A stretch of DNA of 37,738 nucleotides from Ramlibacter sp. (GCA_021323335.1 JAJTCN010000014.1:1-37738); one strand, 5' to 3'. Positions 1-11,077 are shown, numbered from the stretch's first letter. The notes: a model not told the origin generated them from the letters alone. Translations and numbers: made by a program.

Positions 1-241
1 AACTGATGCAGGCGCGCCGCTCGACGAATTCAGCAGATTCCGTGGTGTTCATGGGATGTGCGTGCAGTCCAGTACGGCGCAATTCTGGCGCAGCGCGGCG
101 GGAAATGGGGGCGTTGCGCGACAGTCTTGTTACTCCCTCCCTGCCCTGCCGGCTGTCTAGAGTCCCGGTCACCGAGACGCACCGGATGTCGATCCCGCCC
201 GATGCCGATCGTCATCAGTGACCGAATGACAAGGATCTGAC
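1..241. other. Upstream region without a recognisable gene
   Basis: No reading frame here resembles a known protein, and the short frames on both strands look like chance frames in GC-rich DNA. The last bases before position 242 hold AAGGA about six bases ahead of the ATG, a credible ribosome binding site for the MFS permease. I see no convincing promoter or terminator. Confidence 0.5.
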
Positions 242-1471
242 ATGTCTGCTACGTCCCCGTCCCTGCCGGTGCTGGACCAGAACTGGGCGCTGGTCGCCGC
301 CGGCGCCCTGATGACCTGCGTCGCGATCGGCGTGGTGTTCTCGCTCGCGGTGTTCCTGGACCCGCTCGGCGCGGACACGGGCTGGTCGCGTGCCGGGATC
401 TCCTCCGCCATGACCCTGGCCTTCCTGGGCATGGGCCTGTCCGGCTTCGGCTGGGGCACGCTCAGCGACCGCTATGGGCCCCGGCCGGTGGTGCTGGCGG
501 GCGTGGTGCTGCTCGGACTCGCCAGCGTCCTGGCCAGCCGCGCGACCACCCTGCTCCAGTTCCAGGCCACCTTCGGCATCCTGATCGGCGCGGCCGCCGG
601 CGCCTTCTTCGCGCCCATCATCGCGGCCACCAGCGTGTCCTTCGAGCGACGGCGCGGGCTCGCCATCGCGCTGGTGAGCGCCGGCATGGGGGTGGCGCCG
701 ATGACGATCGCGCCGCTGGCGGGCTGGCTGGTCACCCTGTTCGGCTGGCGCACCACCATGCTGGGCATCGGCATCGGCACCTGGGTGGTGTTGCTGCCCT
801 TCGTGCGCTGGATCCGTGCCGTGCCGGCGACCCGCGGGCCCGGCGGCGATGCGAACGCCTCGCCGCCGGCGAACGCCCGCGATGCCTTGCGATCGCCGGC
901 CTTCCTCGTGCTCGGCGGCGCGTTCTTCGCCTGCTGCGCCGCCCATTCCGGGCCGATCTTCCACACCGTGAGCTACGCCATCGGCTGCGGGCTGCCGATG
1001 GTGGCGGCCGTCACCATCTACAGCATGGAAGGCGCGGCCGGCCTCGGCGGGCGGCTGCTGTTCGGCGTCGCCGCCGACAAGTGGGGGGCCAAGCCGGTGC
1101 TCGTGGTCGGCCTGCTCGTCCAGGCCTTCGCCGCGGTGTCCTATCTCGCGGTCAACCAGCTCGGGGGCTTCTACGCCGTGGCCATCGTCTTCGGCGCCGC
1201 CTACGGCGGCACGATGCCGCTGTACGCCGCGCTGGCCCGCGAAGCATTCGACGCCCGCATCCAGGGCTCGGTGCTCGGCGCAGCCACCCTGCTGTCCAGC
1301 CTCGGCATGGCGCTTGGGCCCTTCATCGGCGGCTGGCTGTTCGACCGCTTCGGCACCTACGCCTGGCTGTACATCGGATCGATGATCGTGGGCCTGGCCG
1401 CGGCCGGCATCGCCATGGCGTTCCCTCGCGGCGCGCGGCCGGCGCCTGCAGCTCGCCTGCAGAACGCATGA
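242..1471 (+). CDS. MFS transporter (MFS_1, monocarboxylate/OFA-like)
   Basis: This 409-residue integral membrane protein is a major facilitator superfamily permease, expected to move a small organic solute across the inner membrane by proton-coupled secondary transport. The sequence shows about twelve hydrophobic segments and the family loop motif GTLSDRYGPRPVVLAG (motif A, near residues 73-88), with a related loop in the second half (GVAADKWGAKP). A long hydrophilic linker near residues 197-215 separates the two six-helix halves. The length is normal for the family. AAGGATCTGAC before the ATG supports this start. It converges with the HxlR-type regulator, with only 21 bases between them. 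The substrate cannot be told; the pattern is closest to monocarboxylate/oxalate-formate antiporter-like permeases, which is inference. Confidence 0.9.
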   Translation: MSATSPSLPVLDQNWALVAAGALMTCVAIGVVFSLAVFLDPLGADTGWSRAGISSAMTLAFLGMGLSGFGWGTLSDRYGPRPVVLAGVVLLGLASVLASRATTLLQFQATFGILIGAAAGAFFAPIIAATSVSFERRRGLAIALVSAGMGVAPMTIAPLAGWLVTLFGWRTTMLGIGIGTWVVLLPFVRWIRAVPATRGPGGDANASPPANARDALRSPAFLVLGGAFFACCAAHSGPIFHTVSYAIGCGLPMVAAVTIYSMEGAAGLGGRLLFGVAADKWGAKPVLVVGLLVQAFAAVSYLAVNQLGGFYAVAIVFGAAYGGTMPLYAALAREAFDARIQGSVLGAATLLSSLGMALGPFIGGWLFDRFGTYAWLYIGSMIVGLAAAGIAMAFPRGARPAPAARLQNA

Positions 1472-1492
1472 TCCCGCGAACGCGTCGCCTCG

Positions 1493-2185
1493 CTAGGCGG
1501 CCGCGCGCGCCAGGCTGCGCGTCGGCGCGAACAGGCTGCGCCCCAGCCAGCGCCACAGCTGCTGGCCCTGGCGCCCGCCGCCCGCCACGCTGATCGCGCC
1601 GGAGCGGATGGCATCGTTCGCGTCGCTGTCGCCGGTCCAGACTTCGGTCAAGGCCCGCAGGGTGCTGTCGACGATGACATCGAGGTCGTGGCCGGGATCG
1701 TCGCGGCACAGGTCGGGCGCGCGGTTCTCCACGACCAGCCACCACAGGCGCTCGGCGGCCGGCACGTCGCGAAAACGGAAGTGCACCACCACGCGCCGAT
1801 CGGCGGGGAACTCCTCCATGCGGGCGAAACGCCGGATGTCCCACATCAGGAAGCCGGCGTCGAGCTGCTCGCGGCGCAGCCGGCTGCCGATCCAGCGCGC
1901 GCCCCATTCGCCGATGCCCACCACGATGGGGCGCAGCTCCTCGCCGGCCGGCGTCAGGTGGTACTCCCAGGTGCGGCCGGTCTTGCGCCGCTCGATCACG
2001 CCGATGGCTTCCAGCTTGCGCAGCCGCTGCGACAGCAGCGTGGCCGACATGCGGGGCACGCCGCGATGGATGTCGTTGAAGCGGTGGCTGCCGCACAGCA
2101 GCTCGCGCACCACCAGCGGCGTCCACAGTTCGCCCAGGACTTCGGCGCCGCGCGCGACGGTGCAGAACTGCAGGTAATCGATCAT
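1493..2185 (-). CDS. HxlR-family winged-helix transcriptional regulator
   Basis: A 230-residue DNA-binding regulator. The first ~95 residues are a typical HxlR/MarR-like winged helix: EVLGELWTPLVVRELLCG, then RFNDIHRGVPRMSATLLSQR (recognition helix) and LEAIGVIERRKTGRTWEYHLT (wing), ending in the usual LTPAGEELRPIV. The family is usually 100-130 residues; here a C-terminal extension of about 110 residues follows (MWDIRRFARMEEFP, VVHFRF, WWLVVENRAPDLC). Such SCP2-like extensions occur in a subgroup of HxlR proteins and may bind a ligand. I chose the ATG at 2185 because homology begins at MIDYLQFC; the frame is open further upstream but that part looks non-coding. It is divergent from the methyltransferase at 2307, which is a likely target together with itself; that is inference. 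Confidence 0.85.
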   Translation of the reverse strand: MIDYLQFCTVARGAEVLGELWTPLVVRELLCGSHRFNDIHRGVPRMSATLLSQRLRKLEAIGVIERRKTGRTWEYHLTPAGEELRPIVVGIGEWGARWIGSRLRREQLDAGFLMWDIRRFARMEEFPADRRVVVHFRFRDVPAAERLWWLVVENRAPDLCRDDPGHDLDVIVDSTLRALTEVWTGDSDANDAIRSGAISVAGGGRQGQQLWRWLGRSLFAPTRSLARAAA

Positions 2186-2306
2186 GCGGCCAGTGTAGGC
2201 ACGCGGGGCCGCGCCGTGAACTCCAGATTCTGGACTTGAGCGCCCTGCCGCCAGGGGCGACTCTTGCGAACCCGACGCATGTCGCGTCGACCCCCAGGAG
2301 ACCACC

Positions 2307-3188
2307 ATGGCCGAAACCCTCGCCCCCGTCGCACCCGCCGCCTTCGACCCCGACAAGTTCCGCCAGGGCACCCGCGCCCAATGGGAGTCCGCCGCCGAGG
2401 CGTGGGACCGCTGGGGGCCGCTGCTGTCACGCTGGCTGGGCCCCGCCACCGAGACGATGCTCGACATGGCGGGCGTGGGTCCGGGCGCGCGCGTGCTGGA
2501 CATCGCCGCCGGTGCCGGCGAACAGACGCTCACCGCGGCACGCCGCGCGGGCCCGGCCGGCTACGTGCTGGCCACGGACATCTCGCCGGCCATCCTGCGC
2601 TACGCCCAGGCGGCCGCACGCCGCGAAGGCCTGCGCAACGTGGAAACGCAGGAACTGGATGGCGAGCGCCACGACCAGTTGCCCGCCGGCTCCTTCGACG
2701 CGGCCATCTCGCGGGTCGGCCTGATCTACTTCCCGGACCAGCAGCGGGCGCTGGCCGGCATCCGCCACGCCCTGCGGCCGGGCGGCCGCTTCGCCGCCGT
2801 GGTCTATTCGACGCCGGACCGCAACGCGTTCTTCTCGGTGCCGGTGGGCATCATCCGGCGCCGCGCGCAACTGCCGCCGCCGCTGCCGGGCCAGCCGGGG
2901 CCGTTCTCGCTCGGCGCGGAAGGCGTGCTCCAGCGCACGCTGGAGCAGGCGGGATTCCGCGACGTCGAAGTCCGCCGGGTCGATTCACCCGTGAGGCTGC
3001 CCACGGCCGCCGAATGCGTGCGCTTCGAACGCGAGTCCTTCGGCGCGCTCCACCAGATGCTCGCCGGCATGGACGAAGCCGGGCGGGCCGATACCTGGCG
3101 CGAGATCGAGGAAGCGCTCACGCAGTACCAGACGCCGGACGGCTTCGTCGGCCCGTGCGAGATGCTGGTGGGTTCGGGTACGCGTTGA
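2307..3188 (+). CDS. Class I SAM-dependent methyltransferase (UbiE/Methyltransf_11-like)
   Basis: A 293-residue soluble enzyme predicted to transfer a methyl group from S-adenosylmethionine to an unknown acceptor. The Rossmann-fold motifs are clear: motif I VLDIAAGAGEQTL (about residues 63-75), the acidic end of strand 2 in VLATDISPAIL, DAAISRVGLIYFPD as the motif-II region and LRPGGRFAAVVYS as motif III. AGGAG six bases ahead of the ATG supports the start. It is divergently arranged with the HxlR-type regulator, sharing a 121-bp intergenic region, so control by that regulator is plausible. The C-terminal third (KxRRVDSPVRLPTAAEC region) probably shapes the substrate pocket. The acceptor could be a quinone, polyketide or small metabolite; the sequence does not decide. 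Confidence 0.88.
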   Translation: MAETLAPVAPAAFDPDKFRQGTRAQWESAAEAWDRWGPLLSRWLGPATETMLDMAGVGPGARVLDIAAGAGEQTLTAARRAGPAGYVLATDISPAILRYAQAAARREGLRNVETQELDGERHDQLPAGSFDAAISRVGLIYFPDQQRALAGIRHALRPGGRFAAVVYSTPDRNAFFSVPVGIIRRRAQLPPPLPGQPGPFSLGAEGVLQRTLEQAGFRDVEVRRVDSPVRLPTAAECVRFERESFGALHQMLAGMDEAGRADTWREIEEALTQYQTPDGFVGPCEMLVGSGTR

Positions 3189-3202
3189 CGCCGGGGTGCG
3201 GC

Positions 3203-4867
3203 TCAGCCCGCCTGCAGCACCCGCAGCAGCGCGTCGATGACGTCACCGCCATCCGGCGACTTCAGGCGGTGCTGCTTCAGCGTGCGCGCGAGGTCGGCCT
3301 GTCCCAGCACCCGGTAGTCGGACCGGATCAGCACGCCGGCGATGGCGCGTTGCACCTGCACCGATTTGGCCAGGGGGAACAAGGCCGCGATCGCGCGCAG
3401 GCTCTCCGGATCGGACACGCGCTGCTGGGCCAGGGTTTCGATGGCCCGCACCTGCGCGTCGGACGCCGGCATCTTCGCTATCGCCGATGCGACCGAACGC
3501 ACCTCGCCGGCATCCGCCAGCGGGCGGTGGCGCAGGTAGGCCTGCGCGATGGCGATGTCGTCGGCGTGCGCACTGGTGACGGCGCGCACGACCCGCGCGT
3601 GCGCCTCGGGGCTGCCCAGGCAAGCCATCGCGGCGACCTGCGCCACCTTGCCGGTCTTCAGCACGCCGGCGGCCAGGGTGTGGAGCGCCGGGTCCTGCCC
3701 GTCCTGGCGGCCCCGCCCGCAGGCGAGGTCGACTTCATCGCGGCCGACCCGGCCGCGGGCTATCTGGTCGGCGATGGTGCGCATGAACTCGGCCTGTTCC
3801 TGCGCGGGCGTCAGCCAGCCGACGTTGCGCGCCAGCGCCATCATCCGGGTGCGCACCGACGCCTCGTCGGCGTCCCGCGCGGACTCGAGGAAGCGGCCGC
3901 GCGTGCCGTGATCGCCCGCGATCGTCTCGAAGGCGGTGGCCGTGGTGCCGGCGATCCGCTGCGCCGGCCCGAGCGACGCGGCGAAGCGCTCGAGGTGCCC
4001 GAGCAGCATCCGCACCTCGGCCATGTCCCGCTTCAGCACCTGGTGCATGAACGCGACCTTCTGCGCCGGGGAGAGCCGGTCGTCCACGAACTGGCAGGCG
4101 TCGCGCCGCAGGGTGGCCTTCGACTCCGCCTCCGACAGGCCGGGGGTGACCGTCAATGCGGTATTGCTGAACGCGGCCAGCAGCTTGGTGCTGACCTGGC
4201 CGCTGCCGATCTCCGGCACCGTCGCGGACTGGAAATACTTGTCGAGCAGCGGGCCCGCGGTGCGCCCCAGCGGCGCCAACGACGAGAAGCCGTAGACGAC
4301 GGGCACGTCCTTGAAGATCGCCCGCATCCGGTCGCGGTTGCTTTCGGCGTGCTGGTCTCCAAGCAAGGCAGCCACCCGCGAAGCATCCGCCGCCGTGTGG
4401 CCCGAACGCAGCAGGCCGCGCACGATGTCTTCGGTGACGGTCTGCCGGGCTTCCGTCTTCAGCGTGTTGCAGCCGAAGAGGTAGACCTCCTTGAGCTGCG
4501 AGAACACGCCGGGGCACGAGTCGCTGCACGAGGCGCGCTCCATCTCCTCGACCGACAGGTACTCGCTGTTGTCGTGGCGGTCGGTGTAGAACTCGGTGCC
4601 GCCGTCGAAGTGGCCGGAGATGATGAGCGCATCGCACTGCACCTTCTGCTGGCATGCGGACGCCAGCCAGTCGGGACGGCCGCGTTCCACCAGCTCGACG
4701 AAGCGGTAGTCGCCTGCCGGCAGGTGCCGCCGGAAGCTTTCCCTTTCATCGGGCGAGTTGACCGTGATGGTGCAGACCGTCCGCGGCGCGGCGATGGCGC
4801 CCAGCGAAACGGCGGCGCCCAGGCACGTGGCCAGCACCTGGCGGATGAGCGACGATGGGAGTGGCAT
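3203..4867 (-). CDS. Secreted caspase/CHAT-like protein with helical-repeat tail (paralogue A)
   Basis: I do not recognise a named family for this 554-residue protein. Residues 1-27 are a Sec signal peptide (hydrophobic core, cleavage probably after AIAA). Residues ~30-215 contain a pattern typical of clan CD cysteine peptidases and CHAT domains: a hydrophobic strand ending in SGH (DALIISGHFDGG, His86), then LSVEEME, then a hydrophobic strand ending in Cys (LKEVYLFGCNT, Cys133). Between them lies a CSDSCP motif (Cys114, Cys118). Residues ~240-554 are rich in short helices such as VQRAIAGVLIRSD and resemble HEAT-like repeats. It is followed 105 bp upstream on the same strand by a close paralogue, so the two are probably co-transcribed. 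His86-Cys133 as a catalytic dyad is my inference. It could equally be a non-enzymatic periplasmic scaffold. Confidence 0.85.
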   Translation of the reverse strand: MPLPSSLIRQVLATCLGAAVSLGAIAAPRTVCTITVNSPDERESFRRHLPAGDYRFVELVERGRPDWLASACQQKVQCDALIISGHFDGGTEFYTDRHDNSEYLSVEEMERASCSDSCPGVFSQLKEVYLFGCNTLKTEARQTVTEDIVRGLLRSGHTAADASRVAALLGDQHAESNRDRMRAIFKDVPVVYGFSSLAPLGRTAGPLLDKYFQSATVPEIGSGQVSTKLLAAFSNTALTVTPGLSEAESKATLRRDACQFVDDRLSPAQKVAFMHQVLKRDMAEVRMLLGHLERFAASLGPAQRIAGTTATAFETIAGDHGTRGRFLESARDADEASVRTRMMALARNVGWLTPAQEQAEFMRTIADQIARGRVGRDEVDLACGRGRQDGQDPALHTLAAGVLKTGKVAQVAAMACLGSPEAHARVVRAVTSAHADDIAIAQAYLRHRPLADAGEVRSVASAIAKMPASDAQVRAIETLAQQRVSDPESLRAIAALFPLAKSVQVQRAIAGVLIRSDYRVLGQADLARTLKQHRLKSPDGGDVIDALLRVLQAG

Positions 4868-4972
4868 GGAGGTACTGCGGAGGTACTGCGCGGATGACGC
4901 GCGAGTATTCCACAGCGCGTGGGTGCATGCACGGCTGTTACGCCGTGAGACCGGTCGTGGCCGGTCCGGCGA

Positions 4973-6622
4973 TCAGGACAACCTCAGCCGTTCGATCAGC
5001 GCGTCCACCATGTTGCCCTCGGGCAACGACTTCAGGCGGTATTCACGCAACGTGCGCAGCACTTCGGGGTTGGCCGCGGCCTTGGGGTCCGCCCGCAGCA
5101 GCACGCCCGCGATGGCGTTCTGCACCGGCCACGCCGGCGTCCGCGCGAACAATTGCTTCAAGGTCTCGACGCTGTCGCGGTCGGACAGGTAATGCCGGGC
5201 CAGCACGTCGAGCGCGCGCGCCTGCGCCTCGGTGCCGTTCATGCCGGCGATGGCCCGCGTCACGGCGCGCAACTCGGCCACGTCCGTGATCGGGCGATGG
5301 CGCAGGTAGAACTGCGCGATGCGCACATCGGCGTCGTCGGAACTGACCAGCCCCTTCAGCGCGTGCGTGCGCGCCTCGGCGCTGCCCAGGCAGGCGAGGA
5401 TGGCGGAATGCCCTACGCTGTCCGCGCGGGCCGCGACGCCGGCGAGGCGGTCCGCGTCGCCGTTGAGCGCGCCGTCCTGGTTGAGGCTGCAGGCCAGGCC
5501 CACTTCCGATCCGGCCACCGACTTGCTGGCCAGCATGTCGCCGAACATCTGCAGGAGCTCGTCGCGGCGCTGCTGCGGCGACAACCAGCCCACTGCGCGC
5601 GCCACGCCGACCATGCGGGCCCGGGTTTCCGGCTGGTCCGCATCGCGGGCGAAGGCGAGGTAGCGGTCGCGCGTGGCGGTGTCGCGCGCCATGCGCTCGA
5701 TGGCCTGCGCGACCTCGGGTTGCTTGCGGGCGTTGGCGTCGAGTGTCTTGGCGAAATGCTCGATCCGGTCCAGCAGCAGGCGCGACTCCGCGACCGGGCG
5801 CTGCATGATCTTGTGCACGGACTCCAGCCGTTGCGCAGCGGTCATCCGGTCGTTGGAGAACGAGCAGACGTCGCCGCGCAGCGCCGCCAGCGAGTCGCCG
5901 GAAGCCATGCCGCGGCCGGCGACCATGCTCTGGCCGGAGAACTGGCGCAGCAGGCCGGCGCTGACGCGGCCCTTGGCCACCTCTCGCGACCCCGAAGACT
6001 GGAAGTAGCGGTTCAGCGTGACACCGGCCGAAGCACCGAGCGGCGCCGTCGAGGAAAAGCCATAGATCACCGGGACGTCCTTGAACACCAGCCGCATGCG
6101 ATCCCGGCTGCTCTCGCCCCGCTCCGCCCGCAGCACGTTGGTCAGCCTGGCCGCCTCGGCGGGCGATCGCCCTTCGCGGATGAAGCTGCGGGTGATCTCG
6201 CCGCCGACCGTGTGCTGTGCCTCAGGGTTCATCGTGTTGCAACCGAACAGGTAAACCTCCTTCAGGTTGGCGAACAGGTTCGGGCAGGAGTCCGAGCAGG
6301 CCACGCGCTCCAGTTCCGCGACGGGCAGGTGCTCGACCCGGTCCAGGGCGTCGGAGAAGAACACGTTGCCCTCGCCGTGGTGGCCGGAGATCAGCAGCAC
6401 GTCGCACGACACCTTCTGCTCGCACGCCGATCCCAGCCAGTCGGGACGGTTGCGCTCGACGAGCTCGACGAAGTCGTACTTGTCCGCGGGCAGGAACTTG
6501 CGGAAGGTTTCCTTTTCGTCGGCGGAATTGATGGTGACCGTGCACACCGTCTGCTTCTGCGCGAATGCGAGAGGGGACAGGAGGCAGGCAGCCAGCAGGC
6601 AGAGCGAGGGGGCAAGGCGCAT
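4973..6622 (-). CDS. Secreted caspase/CHAT-like protein with helical-repeat tail (paralogue B)
   Basis: A 549-residue paralogue of the downstream gene. Over a gap-free 105-residue stretch (B 27-131, A 32-136) I count 67 identities by eye, and similarity continues to the last residues (DALIERLR against DALLRVLQ). A Sec signal peptide occupies residues 1-21 (cleavage after AFA). The putative dyad is His81 in LLISGHHGEG and Cys128 in KEVYLFGCNT, with the CSDSCP motif at 109-114 between them; the HHG here is nearer to the classical caspase/CHAT HG motif than in paralogue A. After ~residue 230 the protein is helical repeats. GAGG about ten bases ahead of the ATG fits a ribosome binding site. Function is unknown; protease activity in the periplasm is a hypothesis. 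Confidence 0.85.
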   Translation of the reverse strand: MRLAPSLCLLAACLLSPLAFAQKQTVCTVTINSADEKETFRKFLPADKYDFVELVERNRPDWLGSACEQKVSCDVLLISGHHGEGNVFFSDALDRVEHLPVAELERVACSDSCPNLFANLKEVYLFGCNTMNPEAQHTVGGEITRSFIREGRSPAEAARLTNVLRAERGESSRDRMRLVFKDVPVIYGFSSTAPLGASAGVTLNRYFQSSGSREVAKGRVSAGLLRQFSGQSMVAGRGMASGDSLAALRGDVCSFSNDRMTAAQRLESVHKIMQRPVAESRLLLDRIEHFAKTLDANARKQPEVAQAIERMARDTATRDRYLAFARDADQPETRARMVGVARAVGWLSPQQRRDELLQMFGDMLASKSVAGSEVGLACSLNQDGALNGDADRLAGVAARADSVGHSAILACLGSAEARTHALKGLVSSDDADVRIAQFYLRHRPITDVAELRAVTRAIAGMNGTEAQARALDVLARHYLSDRDSVETLKQLFARTPAWPVQNAIAGVLLRADPKAAANPEVLRTLREYRLKSLPEGNMVDALIERLRLS

Positions 6623-6766
6623 GGCGTTCGGACCTCAAGAGATGAGGTACGAATGGTTTGCCCGCCGAGCCTGGAAGTTTGTAGGAGAGGGTTGGACGGG
6701 GTGCGTCGTCTTGCGTCGGCAACCCGCGTCCATCGCTTACCTGCATGGCCGGATGAAAACCCCACC

Positions 6767-9142
<2,376 letters not shown>

Positions 9143-9346
9143 CTACGACTTGCCGCCGCCCGAGTCGGACCCGTTGCGTTGCTTGCCCTGGTTGCTGCCG
9201 CCCTGGTCCTGCTGCGCGGCCTGCCCGCCCTGCTGCCTGGCAGCCTGGTCCATCTGCGTGGATCCCTGCTTCTCGGAGTTCTGTTCGTTGCCCTGCTTGC
9301 TGCCGTCGTCGCTGCGCGCGTTGCCCGGACTCTTGTTGGATGACAT
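9143..9346 (-). CDS. Small disordered Gln/Gly/Ser-rich hydrophilic protein
   Basis: A 67-residue protein with no hydrophobic segment and almost only Gln, Gly, Ser, Asn, Lys, Asp and Ala; it has several GG and QQ steps and reads like an intrinsically disordered, heat-stable polypeptide. I recognise no catalytic motif. A strong AGGAAAGGA sequence sits about six bases before the ATG, which favours a real gene. It resembles small stress-induced glycine-rich or KGG-type proteins in composition but lacks their regular repeat motif. It lies upstream of katG on the same strand with a palindromic repeat between, so a stress role is possible but only inferred from position. Confidence 0.65.
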   Translation of the reverse strand: MSSNKSPGNARSDDGSKQGNEQNSEKQGSTQMDQAARQQGGQAAQQDQGGSNQGKQRNGSDSGGGKS

Positions 9347-9487
9347 GGCGATTCCTTTCCTGATGGGGCCACACGGCGTGGCCCTGCGCCAGTTGTAGTG
9401 CGAGCCGACGTCCGGGGGGCGTCAAGGCGCGCCCGTCCGGCTGTAGGATCAGGCTGCGGGGCGCGGCGATGACGGAGAATCGGGGAG

Positions 9488-10210
9488 ATGGAATCCCAAG
9501 AATTCGCACCCGGCCTCGCCATCCAGGGCTTCACCCCGCCGCTGCGCCTCGCCGACTTCAGGCTCATCGCCTTCGACATGGACTCCACGCTGATCAACAT
9601 CGAGTGCGTGGACGAGATCGCCGATGCCGTGGGCATGAAGGAGCAGGTGGCCGCCATCACCGAAGCCGCGATGCGCGGCGAGATCGCCGACTACAAGGAA
9701 AGCCTGCGCCGGCGCGTCGCGCTGCTGGAAGGCGTGACCGTGGCCGACATGGAACGGGTCTACACCGAGAGGCTGCAGCTCAACCCCGGCGCCGAAGCGC
9801 TGGTGCGCGCCTGCAAGGCCGCAGGCCTGAAGGTGCTGCTGGTCTCCGGCGGCTTCACCTTCTTCACCGACCGCGTCCGCGACAAGCTGGGCATCGACTA
9901 CACGCGCTCCAACGTGCTGGAGATTCGCTCGGGTCCCAACTGCGGCGAACTGACGGGCCGGATGGTGGACCAGCCCTGGGGCGACATCTGCGACGGCGAA
10001 GAGAAGCGAAAGATGCTGCTGGAGACCTGTTCCAGGCTGGGGATCTCGCCGAAGCAGGCCATCGCGGTGGGCGACGGCGCCAACGACCTGCCGATGATGG
10101 GCGCGGCCGGCCTGTCGGTGGCCTATCACGCCAAGCCGAAGGTGCGCGAACAGGCGATGGTGGCGATCAACTCGGGGGGGCTGGATCGGCTGCTGGAAGT
10201 GATGGCGTAG
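9488..10210 (+). CDS. serB: Phosphoserine phosphatase SerB
   Basis: Catalyses the last step of L-serine biosynthesis, hydrolysis of O-phosphoserine to serine, in the cytoplasm. The 240-residue sequence shows all HAD motifs: motif I AFDMDSTLI with nucleophile Asp30 and acid/base Asp32, the cap segment with ECVDEIAD Glu residues, motif II LLVSGGFTFF, the conserved Lys in the helix before GDGANDLPMM, and motif IV Asp residues in GDGANDL. It lacks the N-terminal ACT domain found in some longer SerB proteins, as is common in Burkholderiales. The GGGGAG before the ATG is very close; CGGAGA nine bases away is a better-spaced alternative. It stands alone between minus-strand genes and converges with the lipoprotein at 10252. 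Confidence 0.95.
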   Translation: MESQEFAPGLAIQGFTPPLRLADFRLIAFDMDSTLINIECVDEIADAVGMKEQVAAITEAAMRGEIADYKESLRRRVALLEGVTVADMERVYTERLQLNPGAEALVRACKAAGLKVLLVSGGFTFFTDRVRDKLGIDYTRSNVLEIRSGPNCGELTGRMVDQPWGDICDGEEKRKMLLETCSRLGISPKQAIAVGDGANDLPMMGAAGLSVAYHAKPKVREQAMVAINSGGLDRLLEVMA

Positions 10211-10239
10211 GTCGGGTTCCGCCGCAGGCGGACCCCGAC
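10211..10239. terminator. Palindrome between convergent genes, probable shared terminator
   Basis: Arms 10211-10223 and 10227-10239 pair over 13 positions with one mismatch and a GCA loop. It starts directly after the serB stop codon and lies just before the stop of the minus-strand lipoprotein. There is no long T-run, so termination efficiency is uncertain. Confidence 0.55.
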
Positions 10240-10251
10240 GATCCGGGCGAC

Positions 10252-10986
10252 TCAGGGAACCTGGACGACGTACACGGCCGGCGCGGGCGTGAAGCTGCCC
10301 TGGTACGCGTCGACCAGGACATACAGCGTGGACGTGCCCACCTGCGACTGGTAGAGGGACCAGCGGTGCCGGACCAGCGTGCTGCTGCCGAAGTTGCCCT
10401 CGGCGCTGAACAGCTTGATCAGGTTCTCGCTGTCGTAGGTGACGCCGGTCACGCTGCCCTGCGTGACGTGCCTTTCCTTCGCGCTTCCCGGATAGCCGCG
10501 GAACGTCACGGTCGATCCGGGAAGCTCCTGCAGTCCCTTGTCGCCGCACGTCACCTTGGTCAGCGTACGCCGGTTGACCTTCGCCCACGAGACTTCCTGG
10601 AACGCTTCGCGCCGCAGCAGCACGAGTTCCACCGCGTTGTCGCGGTCGCAGGCCAGGAAGGCGTCGCCGCCCGGCAAGGGCGCACAGTCCGCCGGCCGCA
10701 TGCTCCGGGGCCGCGTCTCCAGCAGGCAGGCCTTCGCCCCCTCCTTCAAGGTGTGGCGCGCACGACCGATATCGAAGACGTTGTTGGCGCTGATCGGAAC
10801 CTCGCTGGGAGCCATCGAGTTCCTGGAGTACACGACCAGGCTGTTGGCGGCAGCCGCGTCGGCACGGGGACCGGCATCGGAATCGAACCCGGGATCGGAC
10901 TCGCCGCCGCCGCAAGCCACCAGCCCGGCGGCGAGCCCGGCCGCAGTGCAGCCACGAAGCGCGCACAAGAGAACTGCACGAAGCAT
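10252..10986 (-). CDS. Predicted lipoprotein of unknown function
   Basis: A 244-residue protein with a lipoprotein signal peptide: a hydrophobic stretch ending in the lipobox LVAC followed by GGGES, so Cys25 is the probable lipidated residue. The rest has four or five further cysteines (KACLLETR, PADCAPL, FLACDRD, VTCGDKG), consistent with disulfides in the periplasm, and a C-terminal part rich in beta-type patterns (STLYVLVDAYQGSF, AVYVVQVP). I recognise no family. It lies 91 bases downstream of the histidine kinase on the same strand and could be the last gene of that operon or have its own promoter in the gap. Attachment to the inner or outer membrane cannot be settled, though Gly at +2 favours the outer membrane. 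Confidence 0.75.
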   Translation of the reverse strand: MLRAVLLCALRGCTAAGLAAGLVACGGGESDPGFDSDAGPRADAAAANSLVVYSRNSMAPSEVPISANNVFDIGRARHTLKEGAKACLLETRPRSMRPADCAPLPGGDAFLACDRDNAVELVLLRREAFQEVSWAKVNRRTLTKVTCGDKGLQELPGSTVTFRGYPGSAKERHVTQGSVTGVTYDSENLIKLFSAEGNFGSSTLVRHRWSLYQSQVGTSTLYVLVDAYQGSFTPAPAVYVVQVP

Positions 10987-11077
10987 GAAAGCCCCCAGGA
11001 GGTTGGCGGAACGGAATTATCTGCAGCCGAGCCCGATCGCCCACCCCCCATTCGGATGGAACCGGCCGGCGCGAAAT

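Noticed and set aside
6..240. Short frames of 60-71 codons at the window start
   Set aside because: They overlap one another on both strands, have Arg/Pro-rich composition and no ribosome binding site.
2264..4897. An 877-codon open frame on the plus strand opposite paralogue A
   Set aside because: Its translation is Arg/Gly/His/Ala-rich low-complexity sequence, covers parts of two real genes and has no domain. It is a GC-driven shadow frame.
9500..11044. Long minus-strand frame covering serB and the lipoprotein
   Set aside because: It is a different frame from the lipoprotein and antisense to serB; the translation is repetitive Gly/Arg/Gln without motifs.
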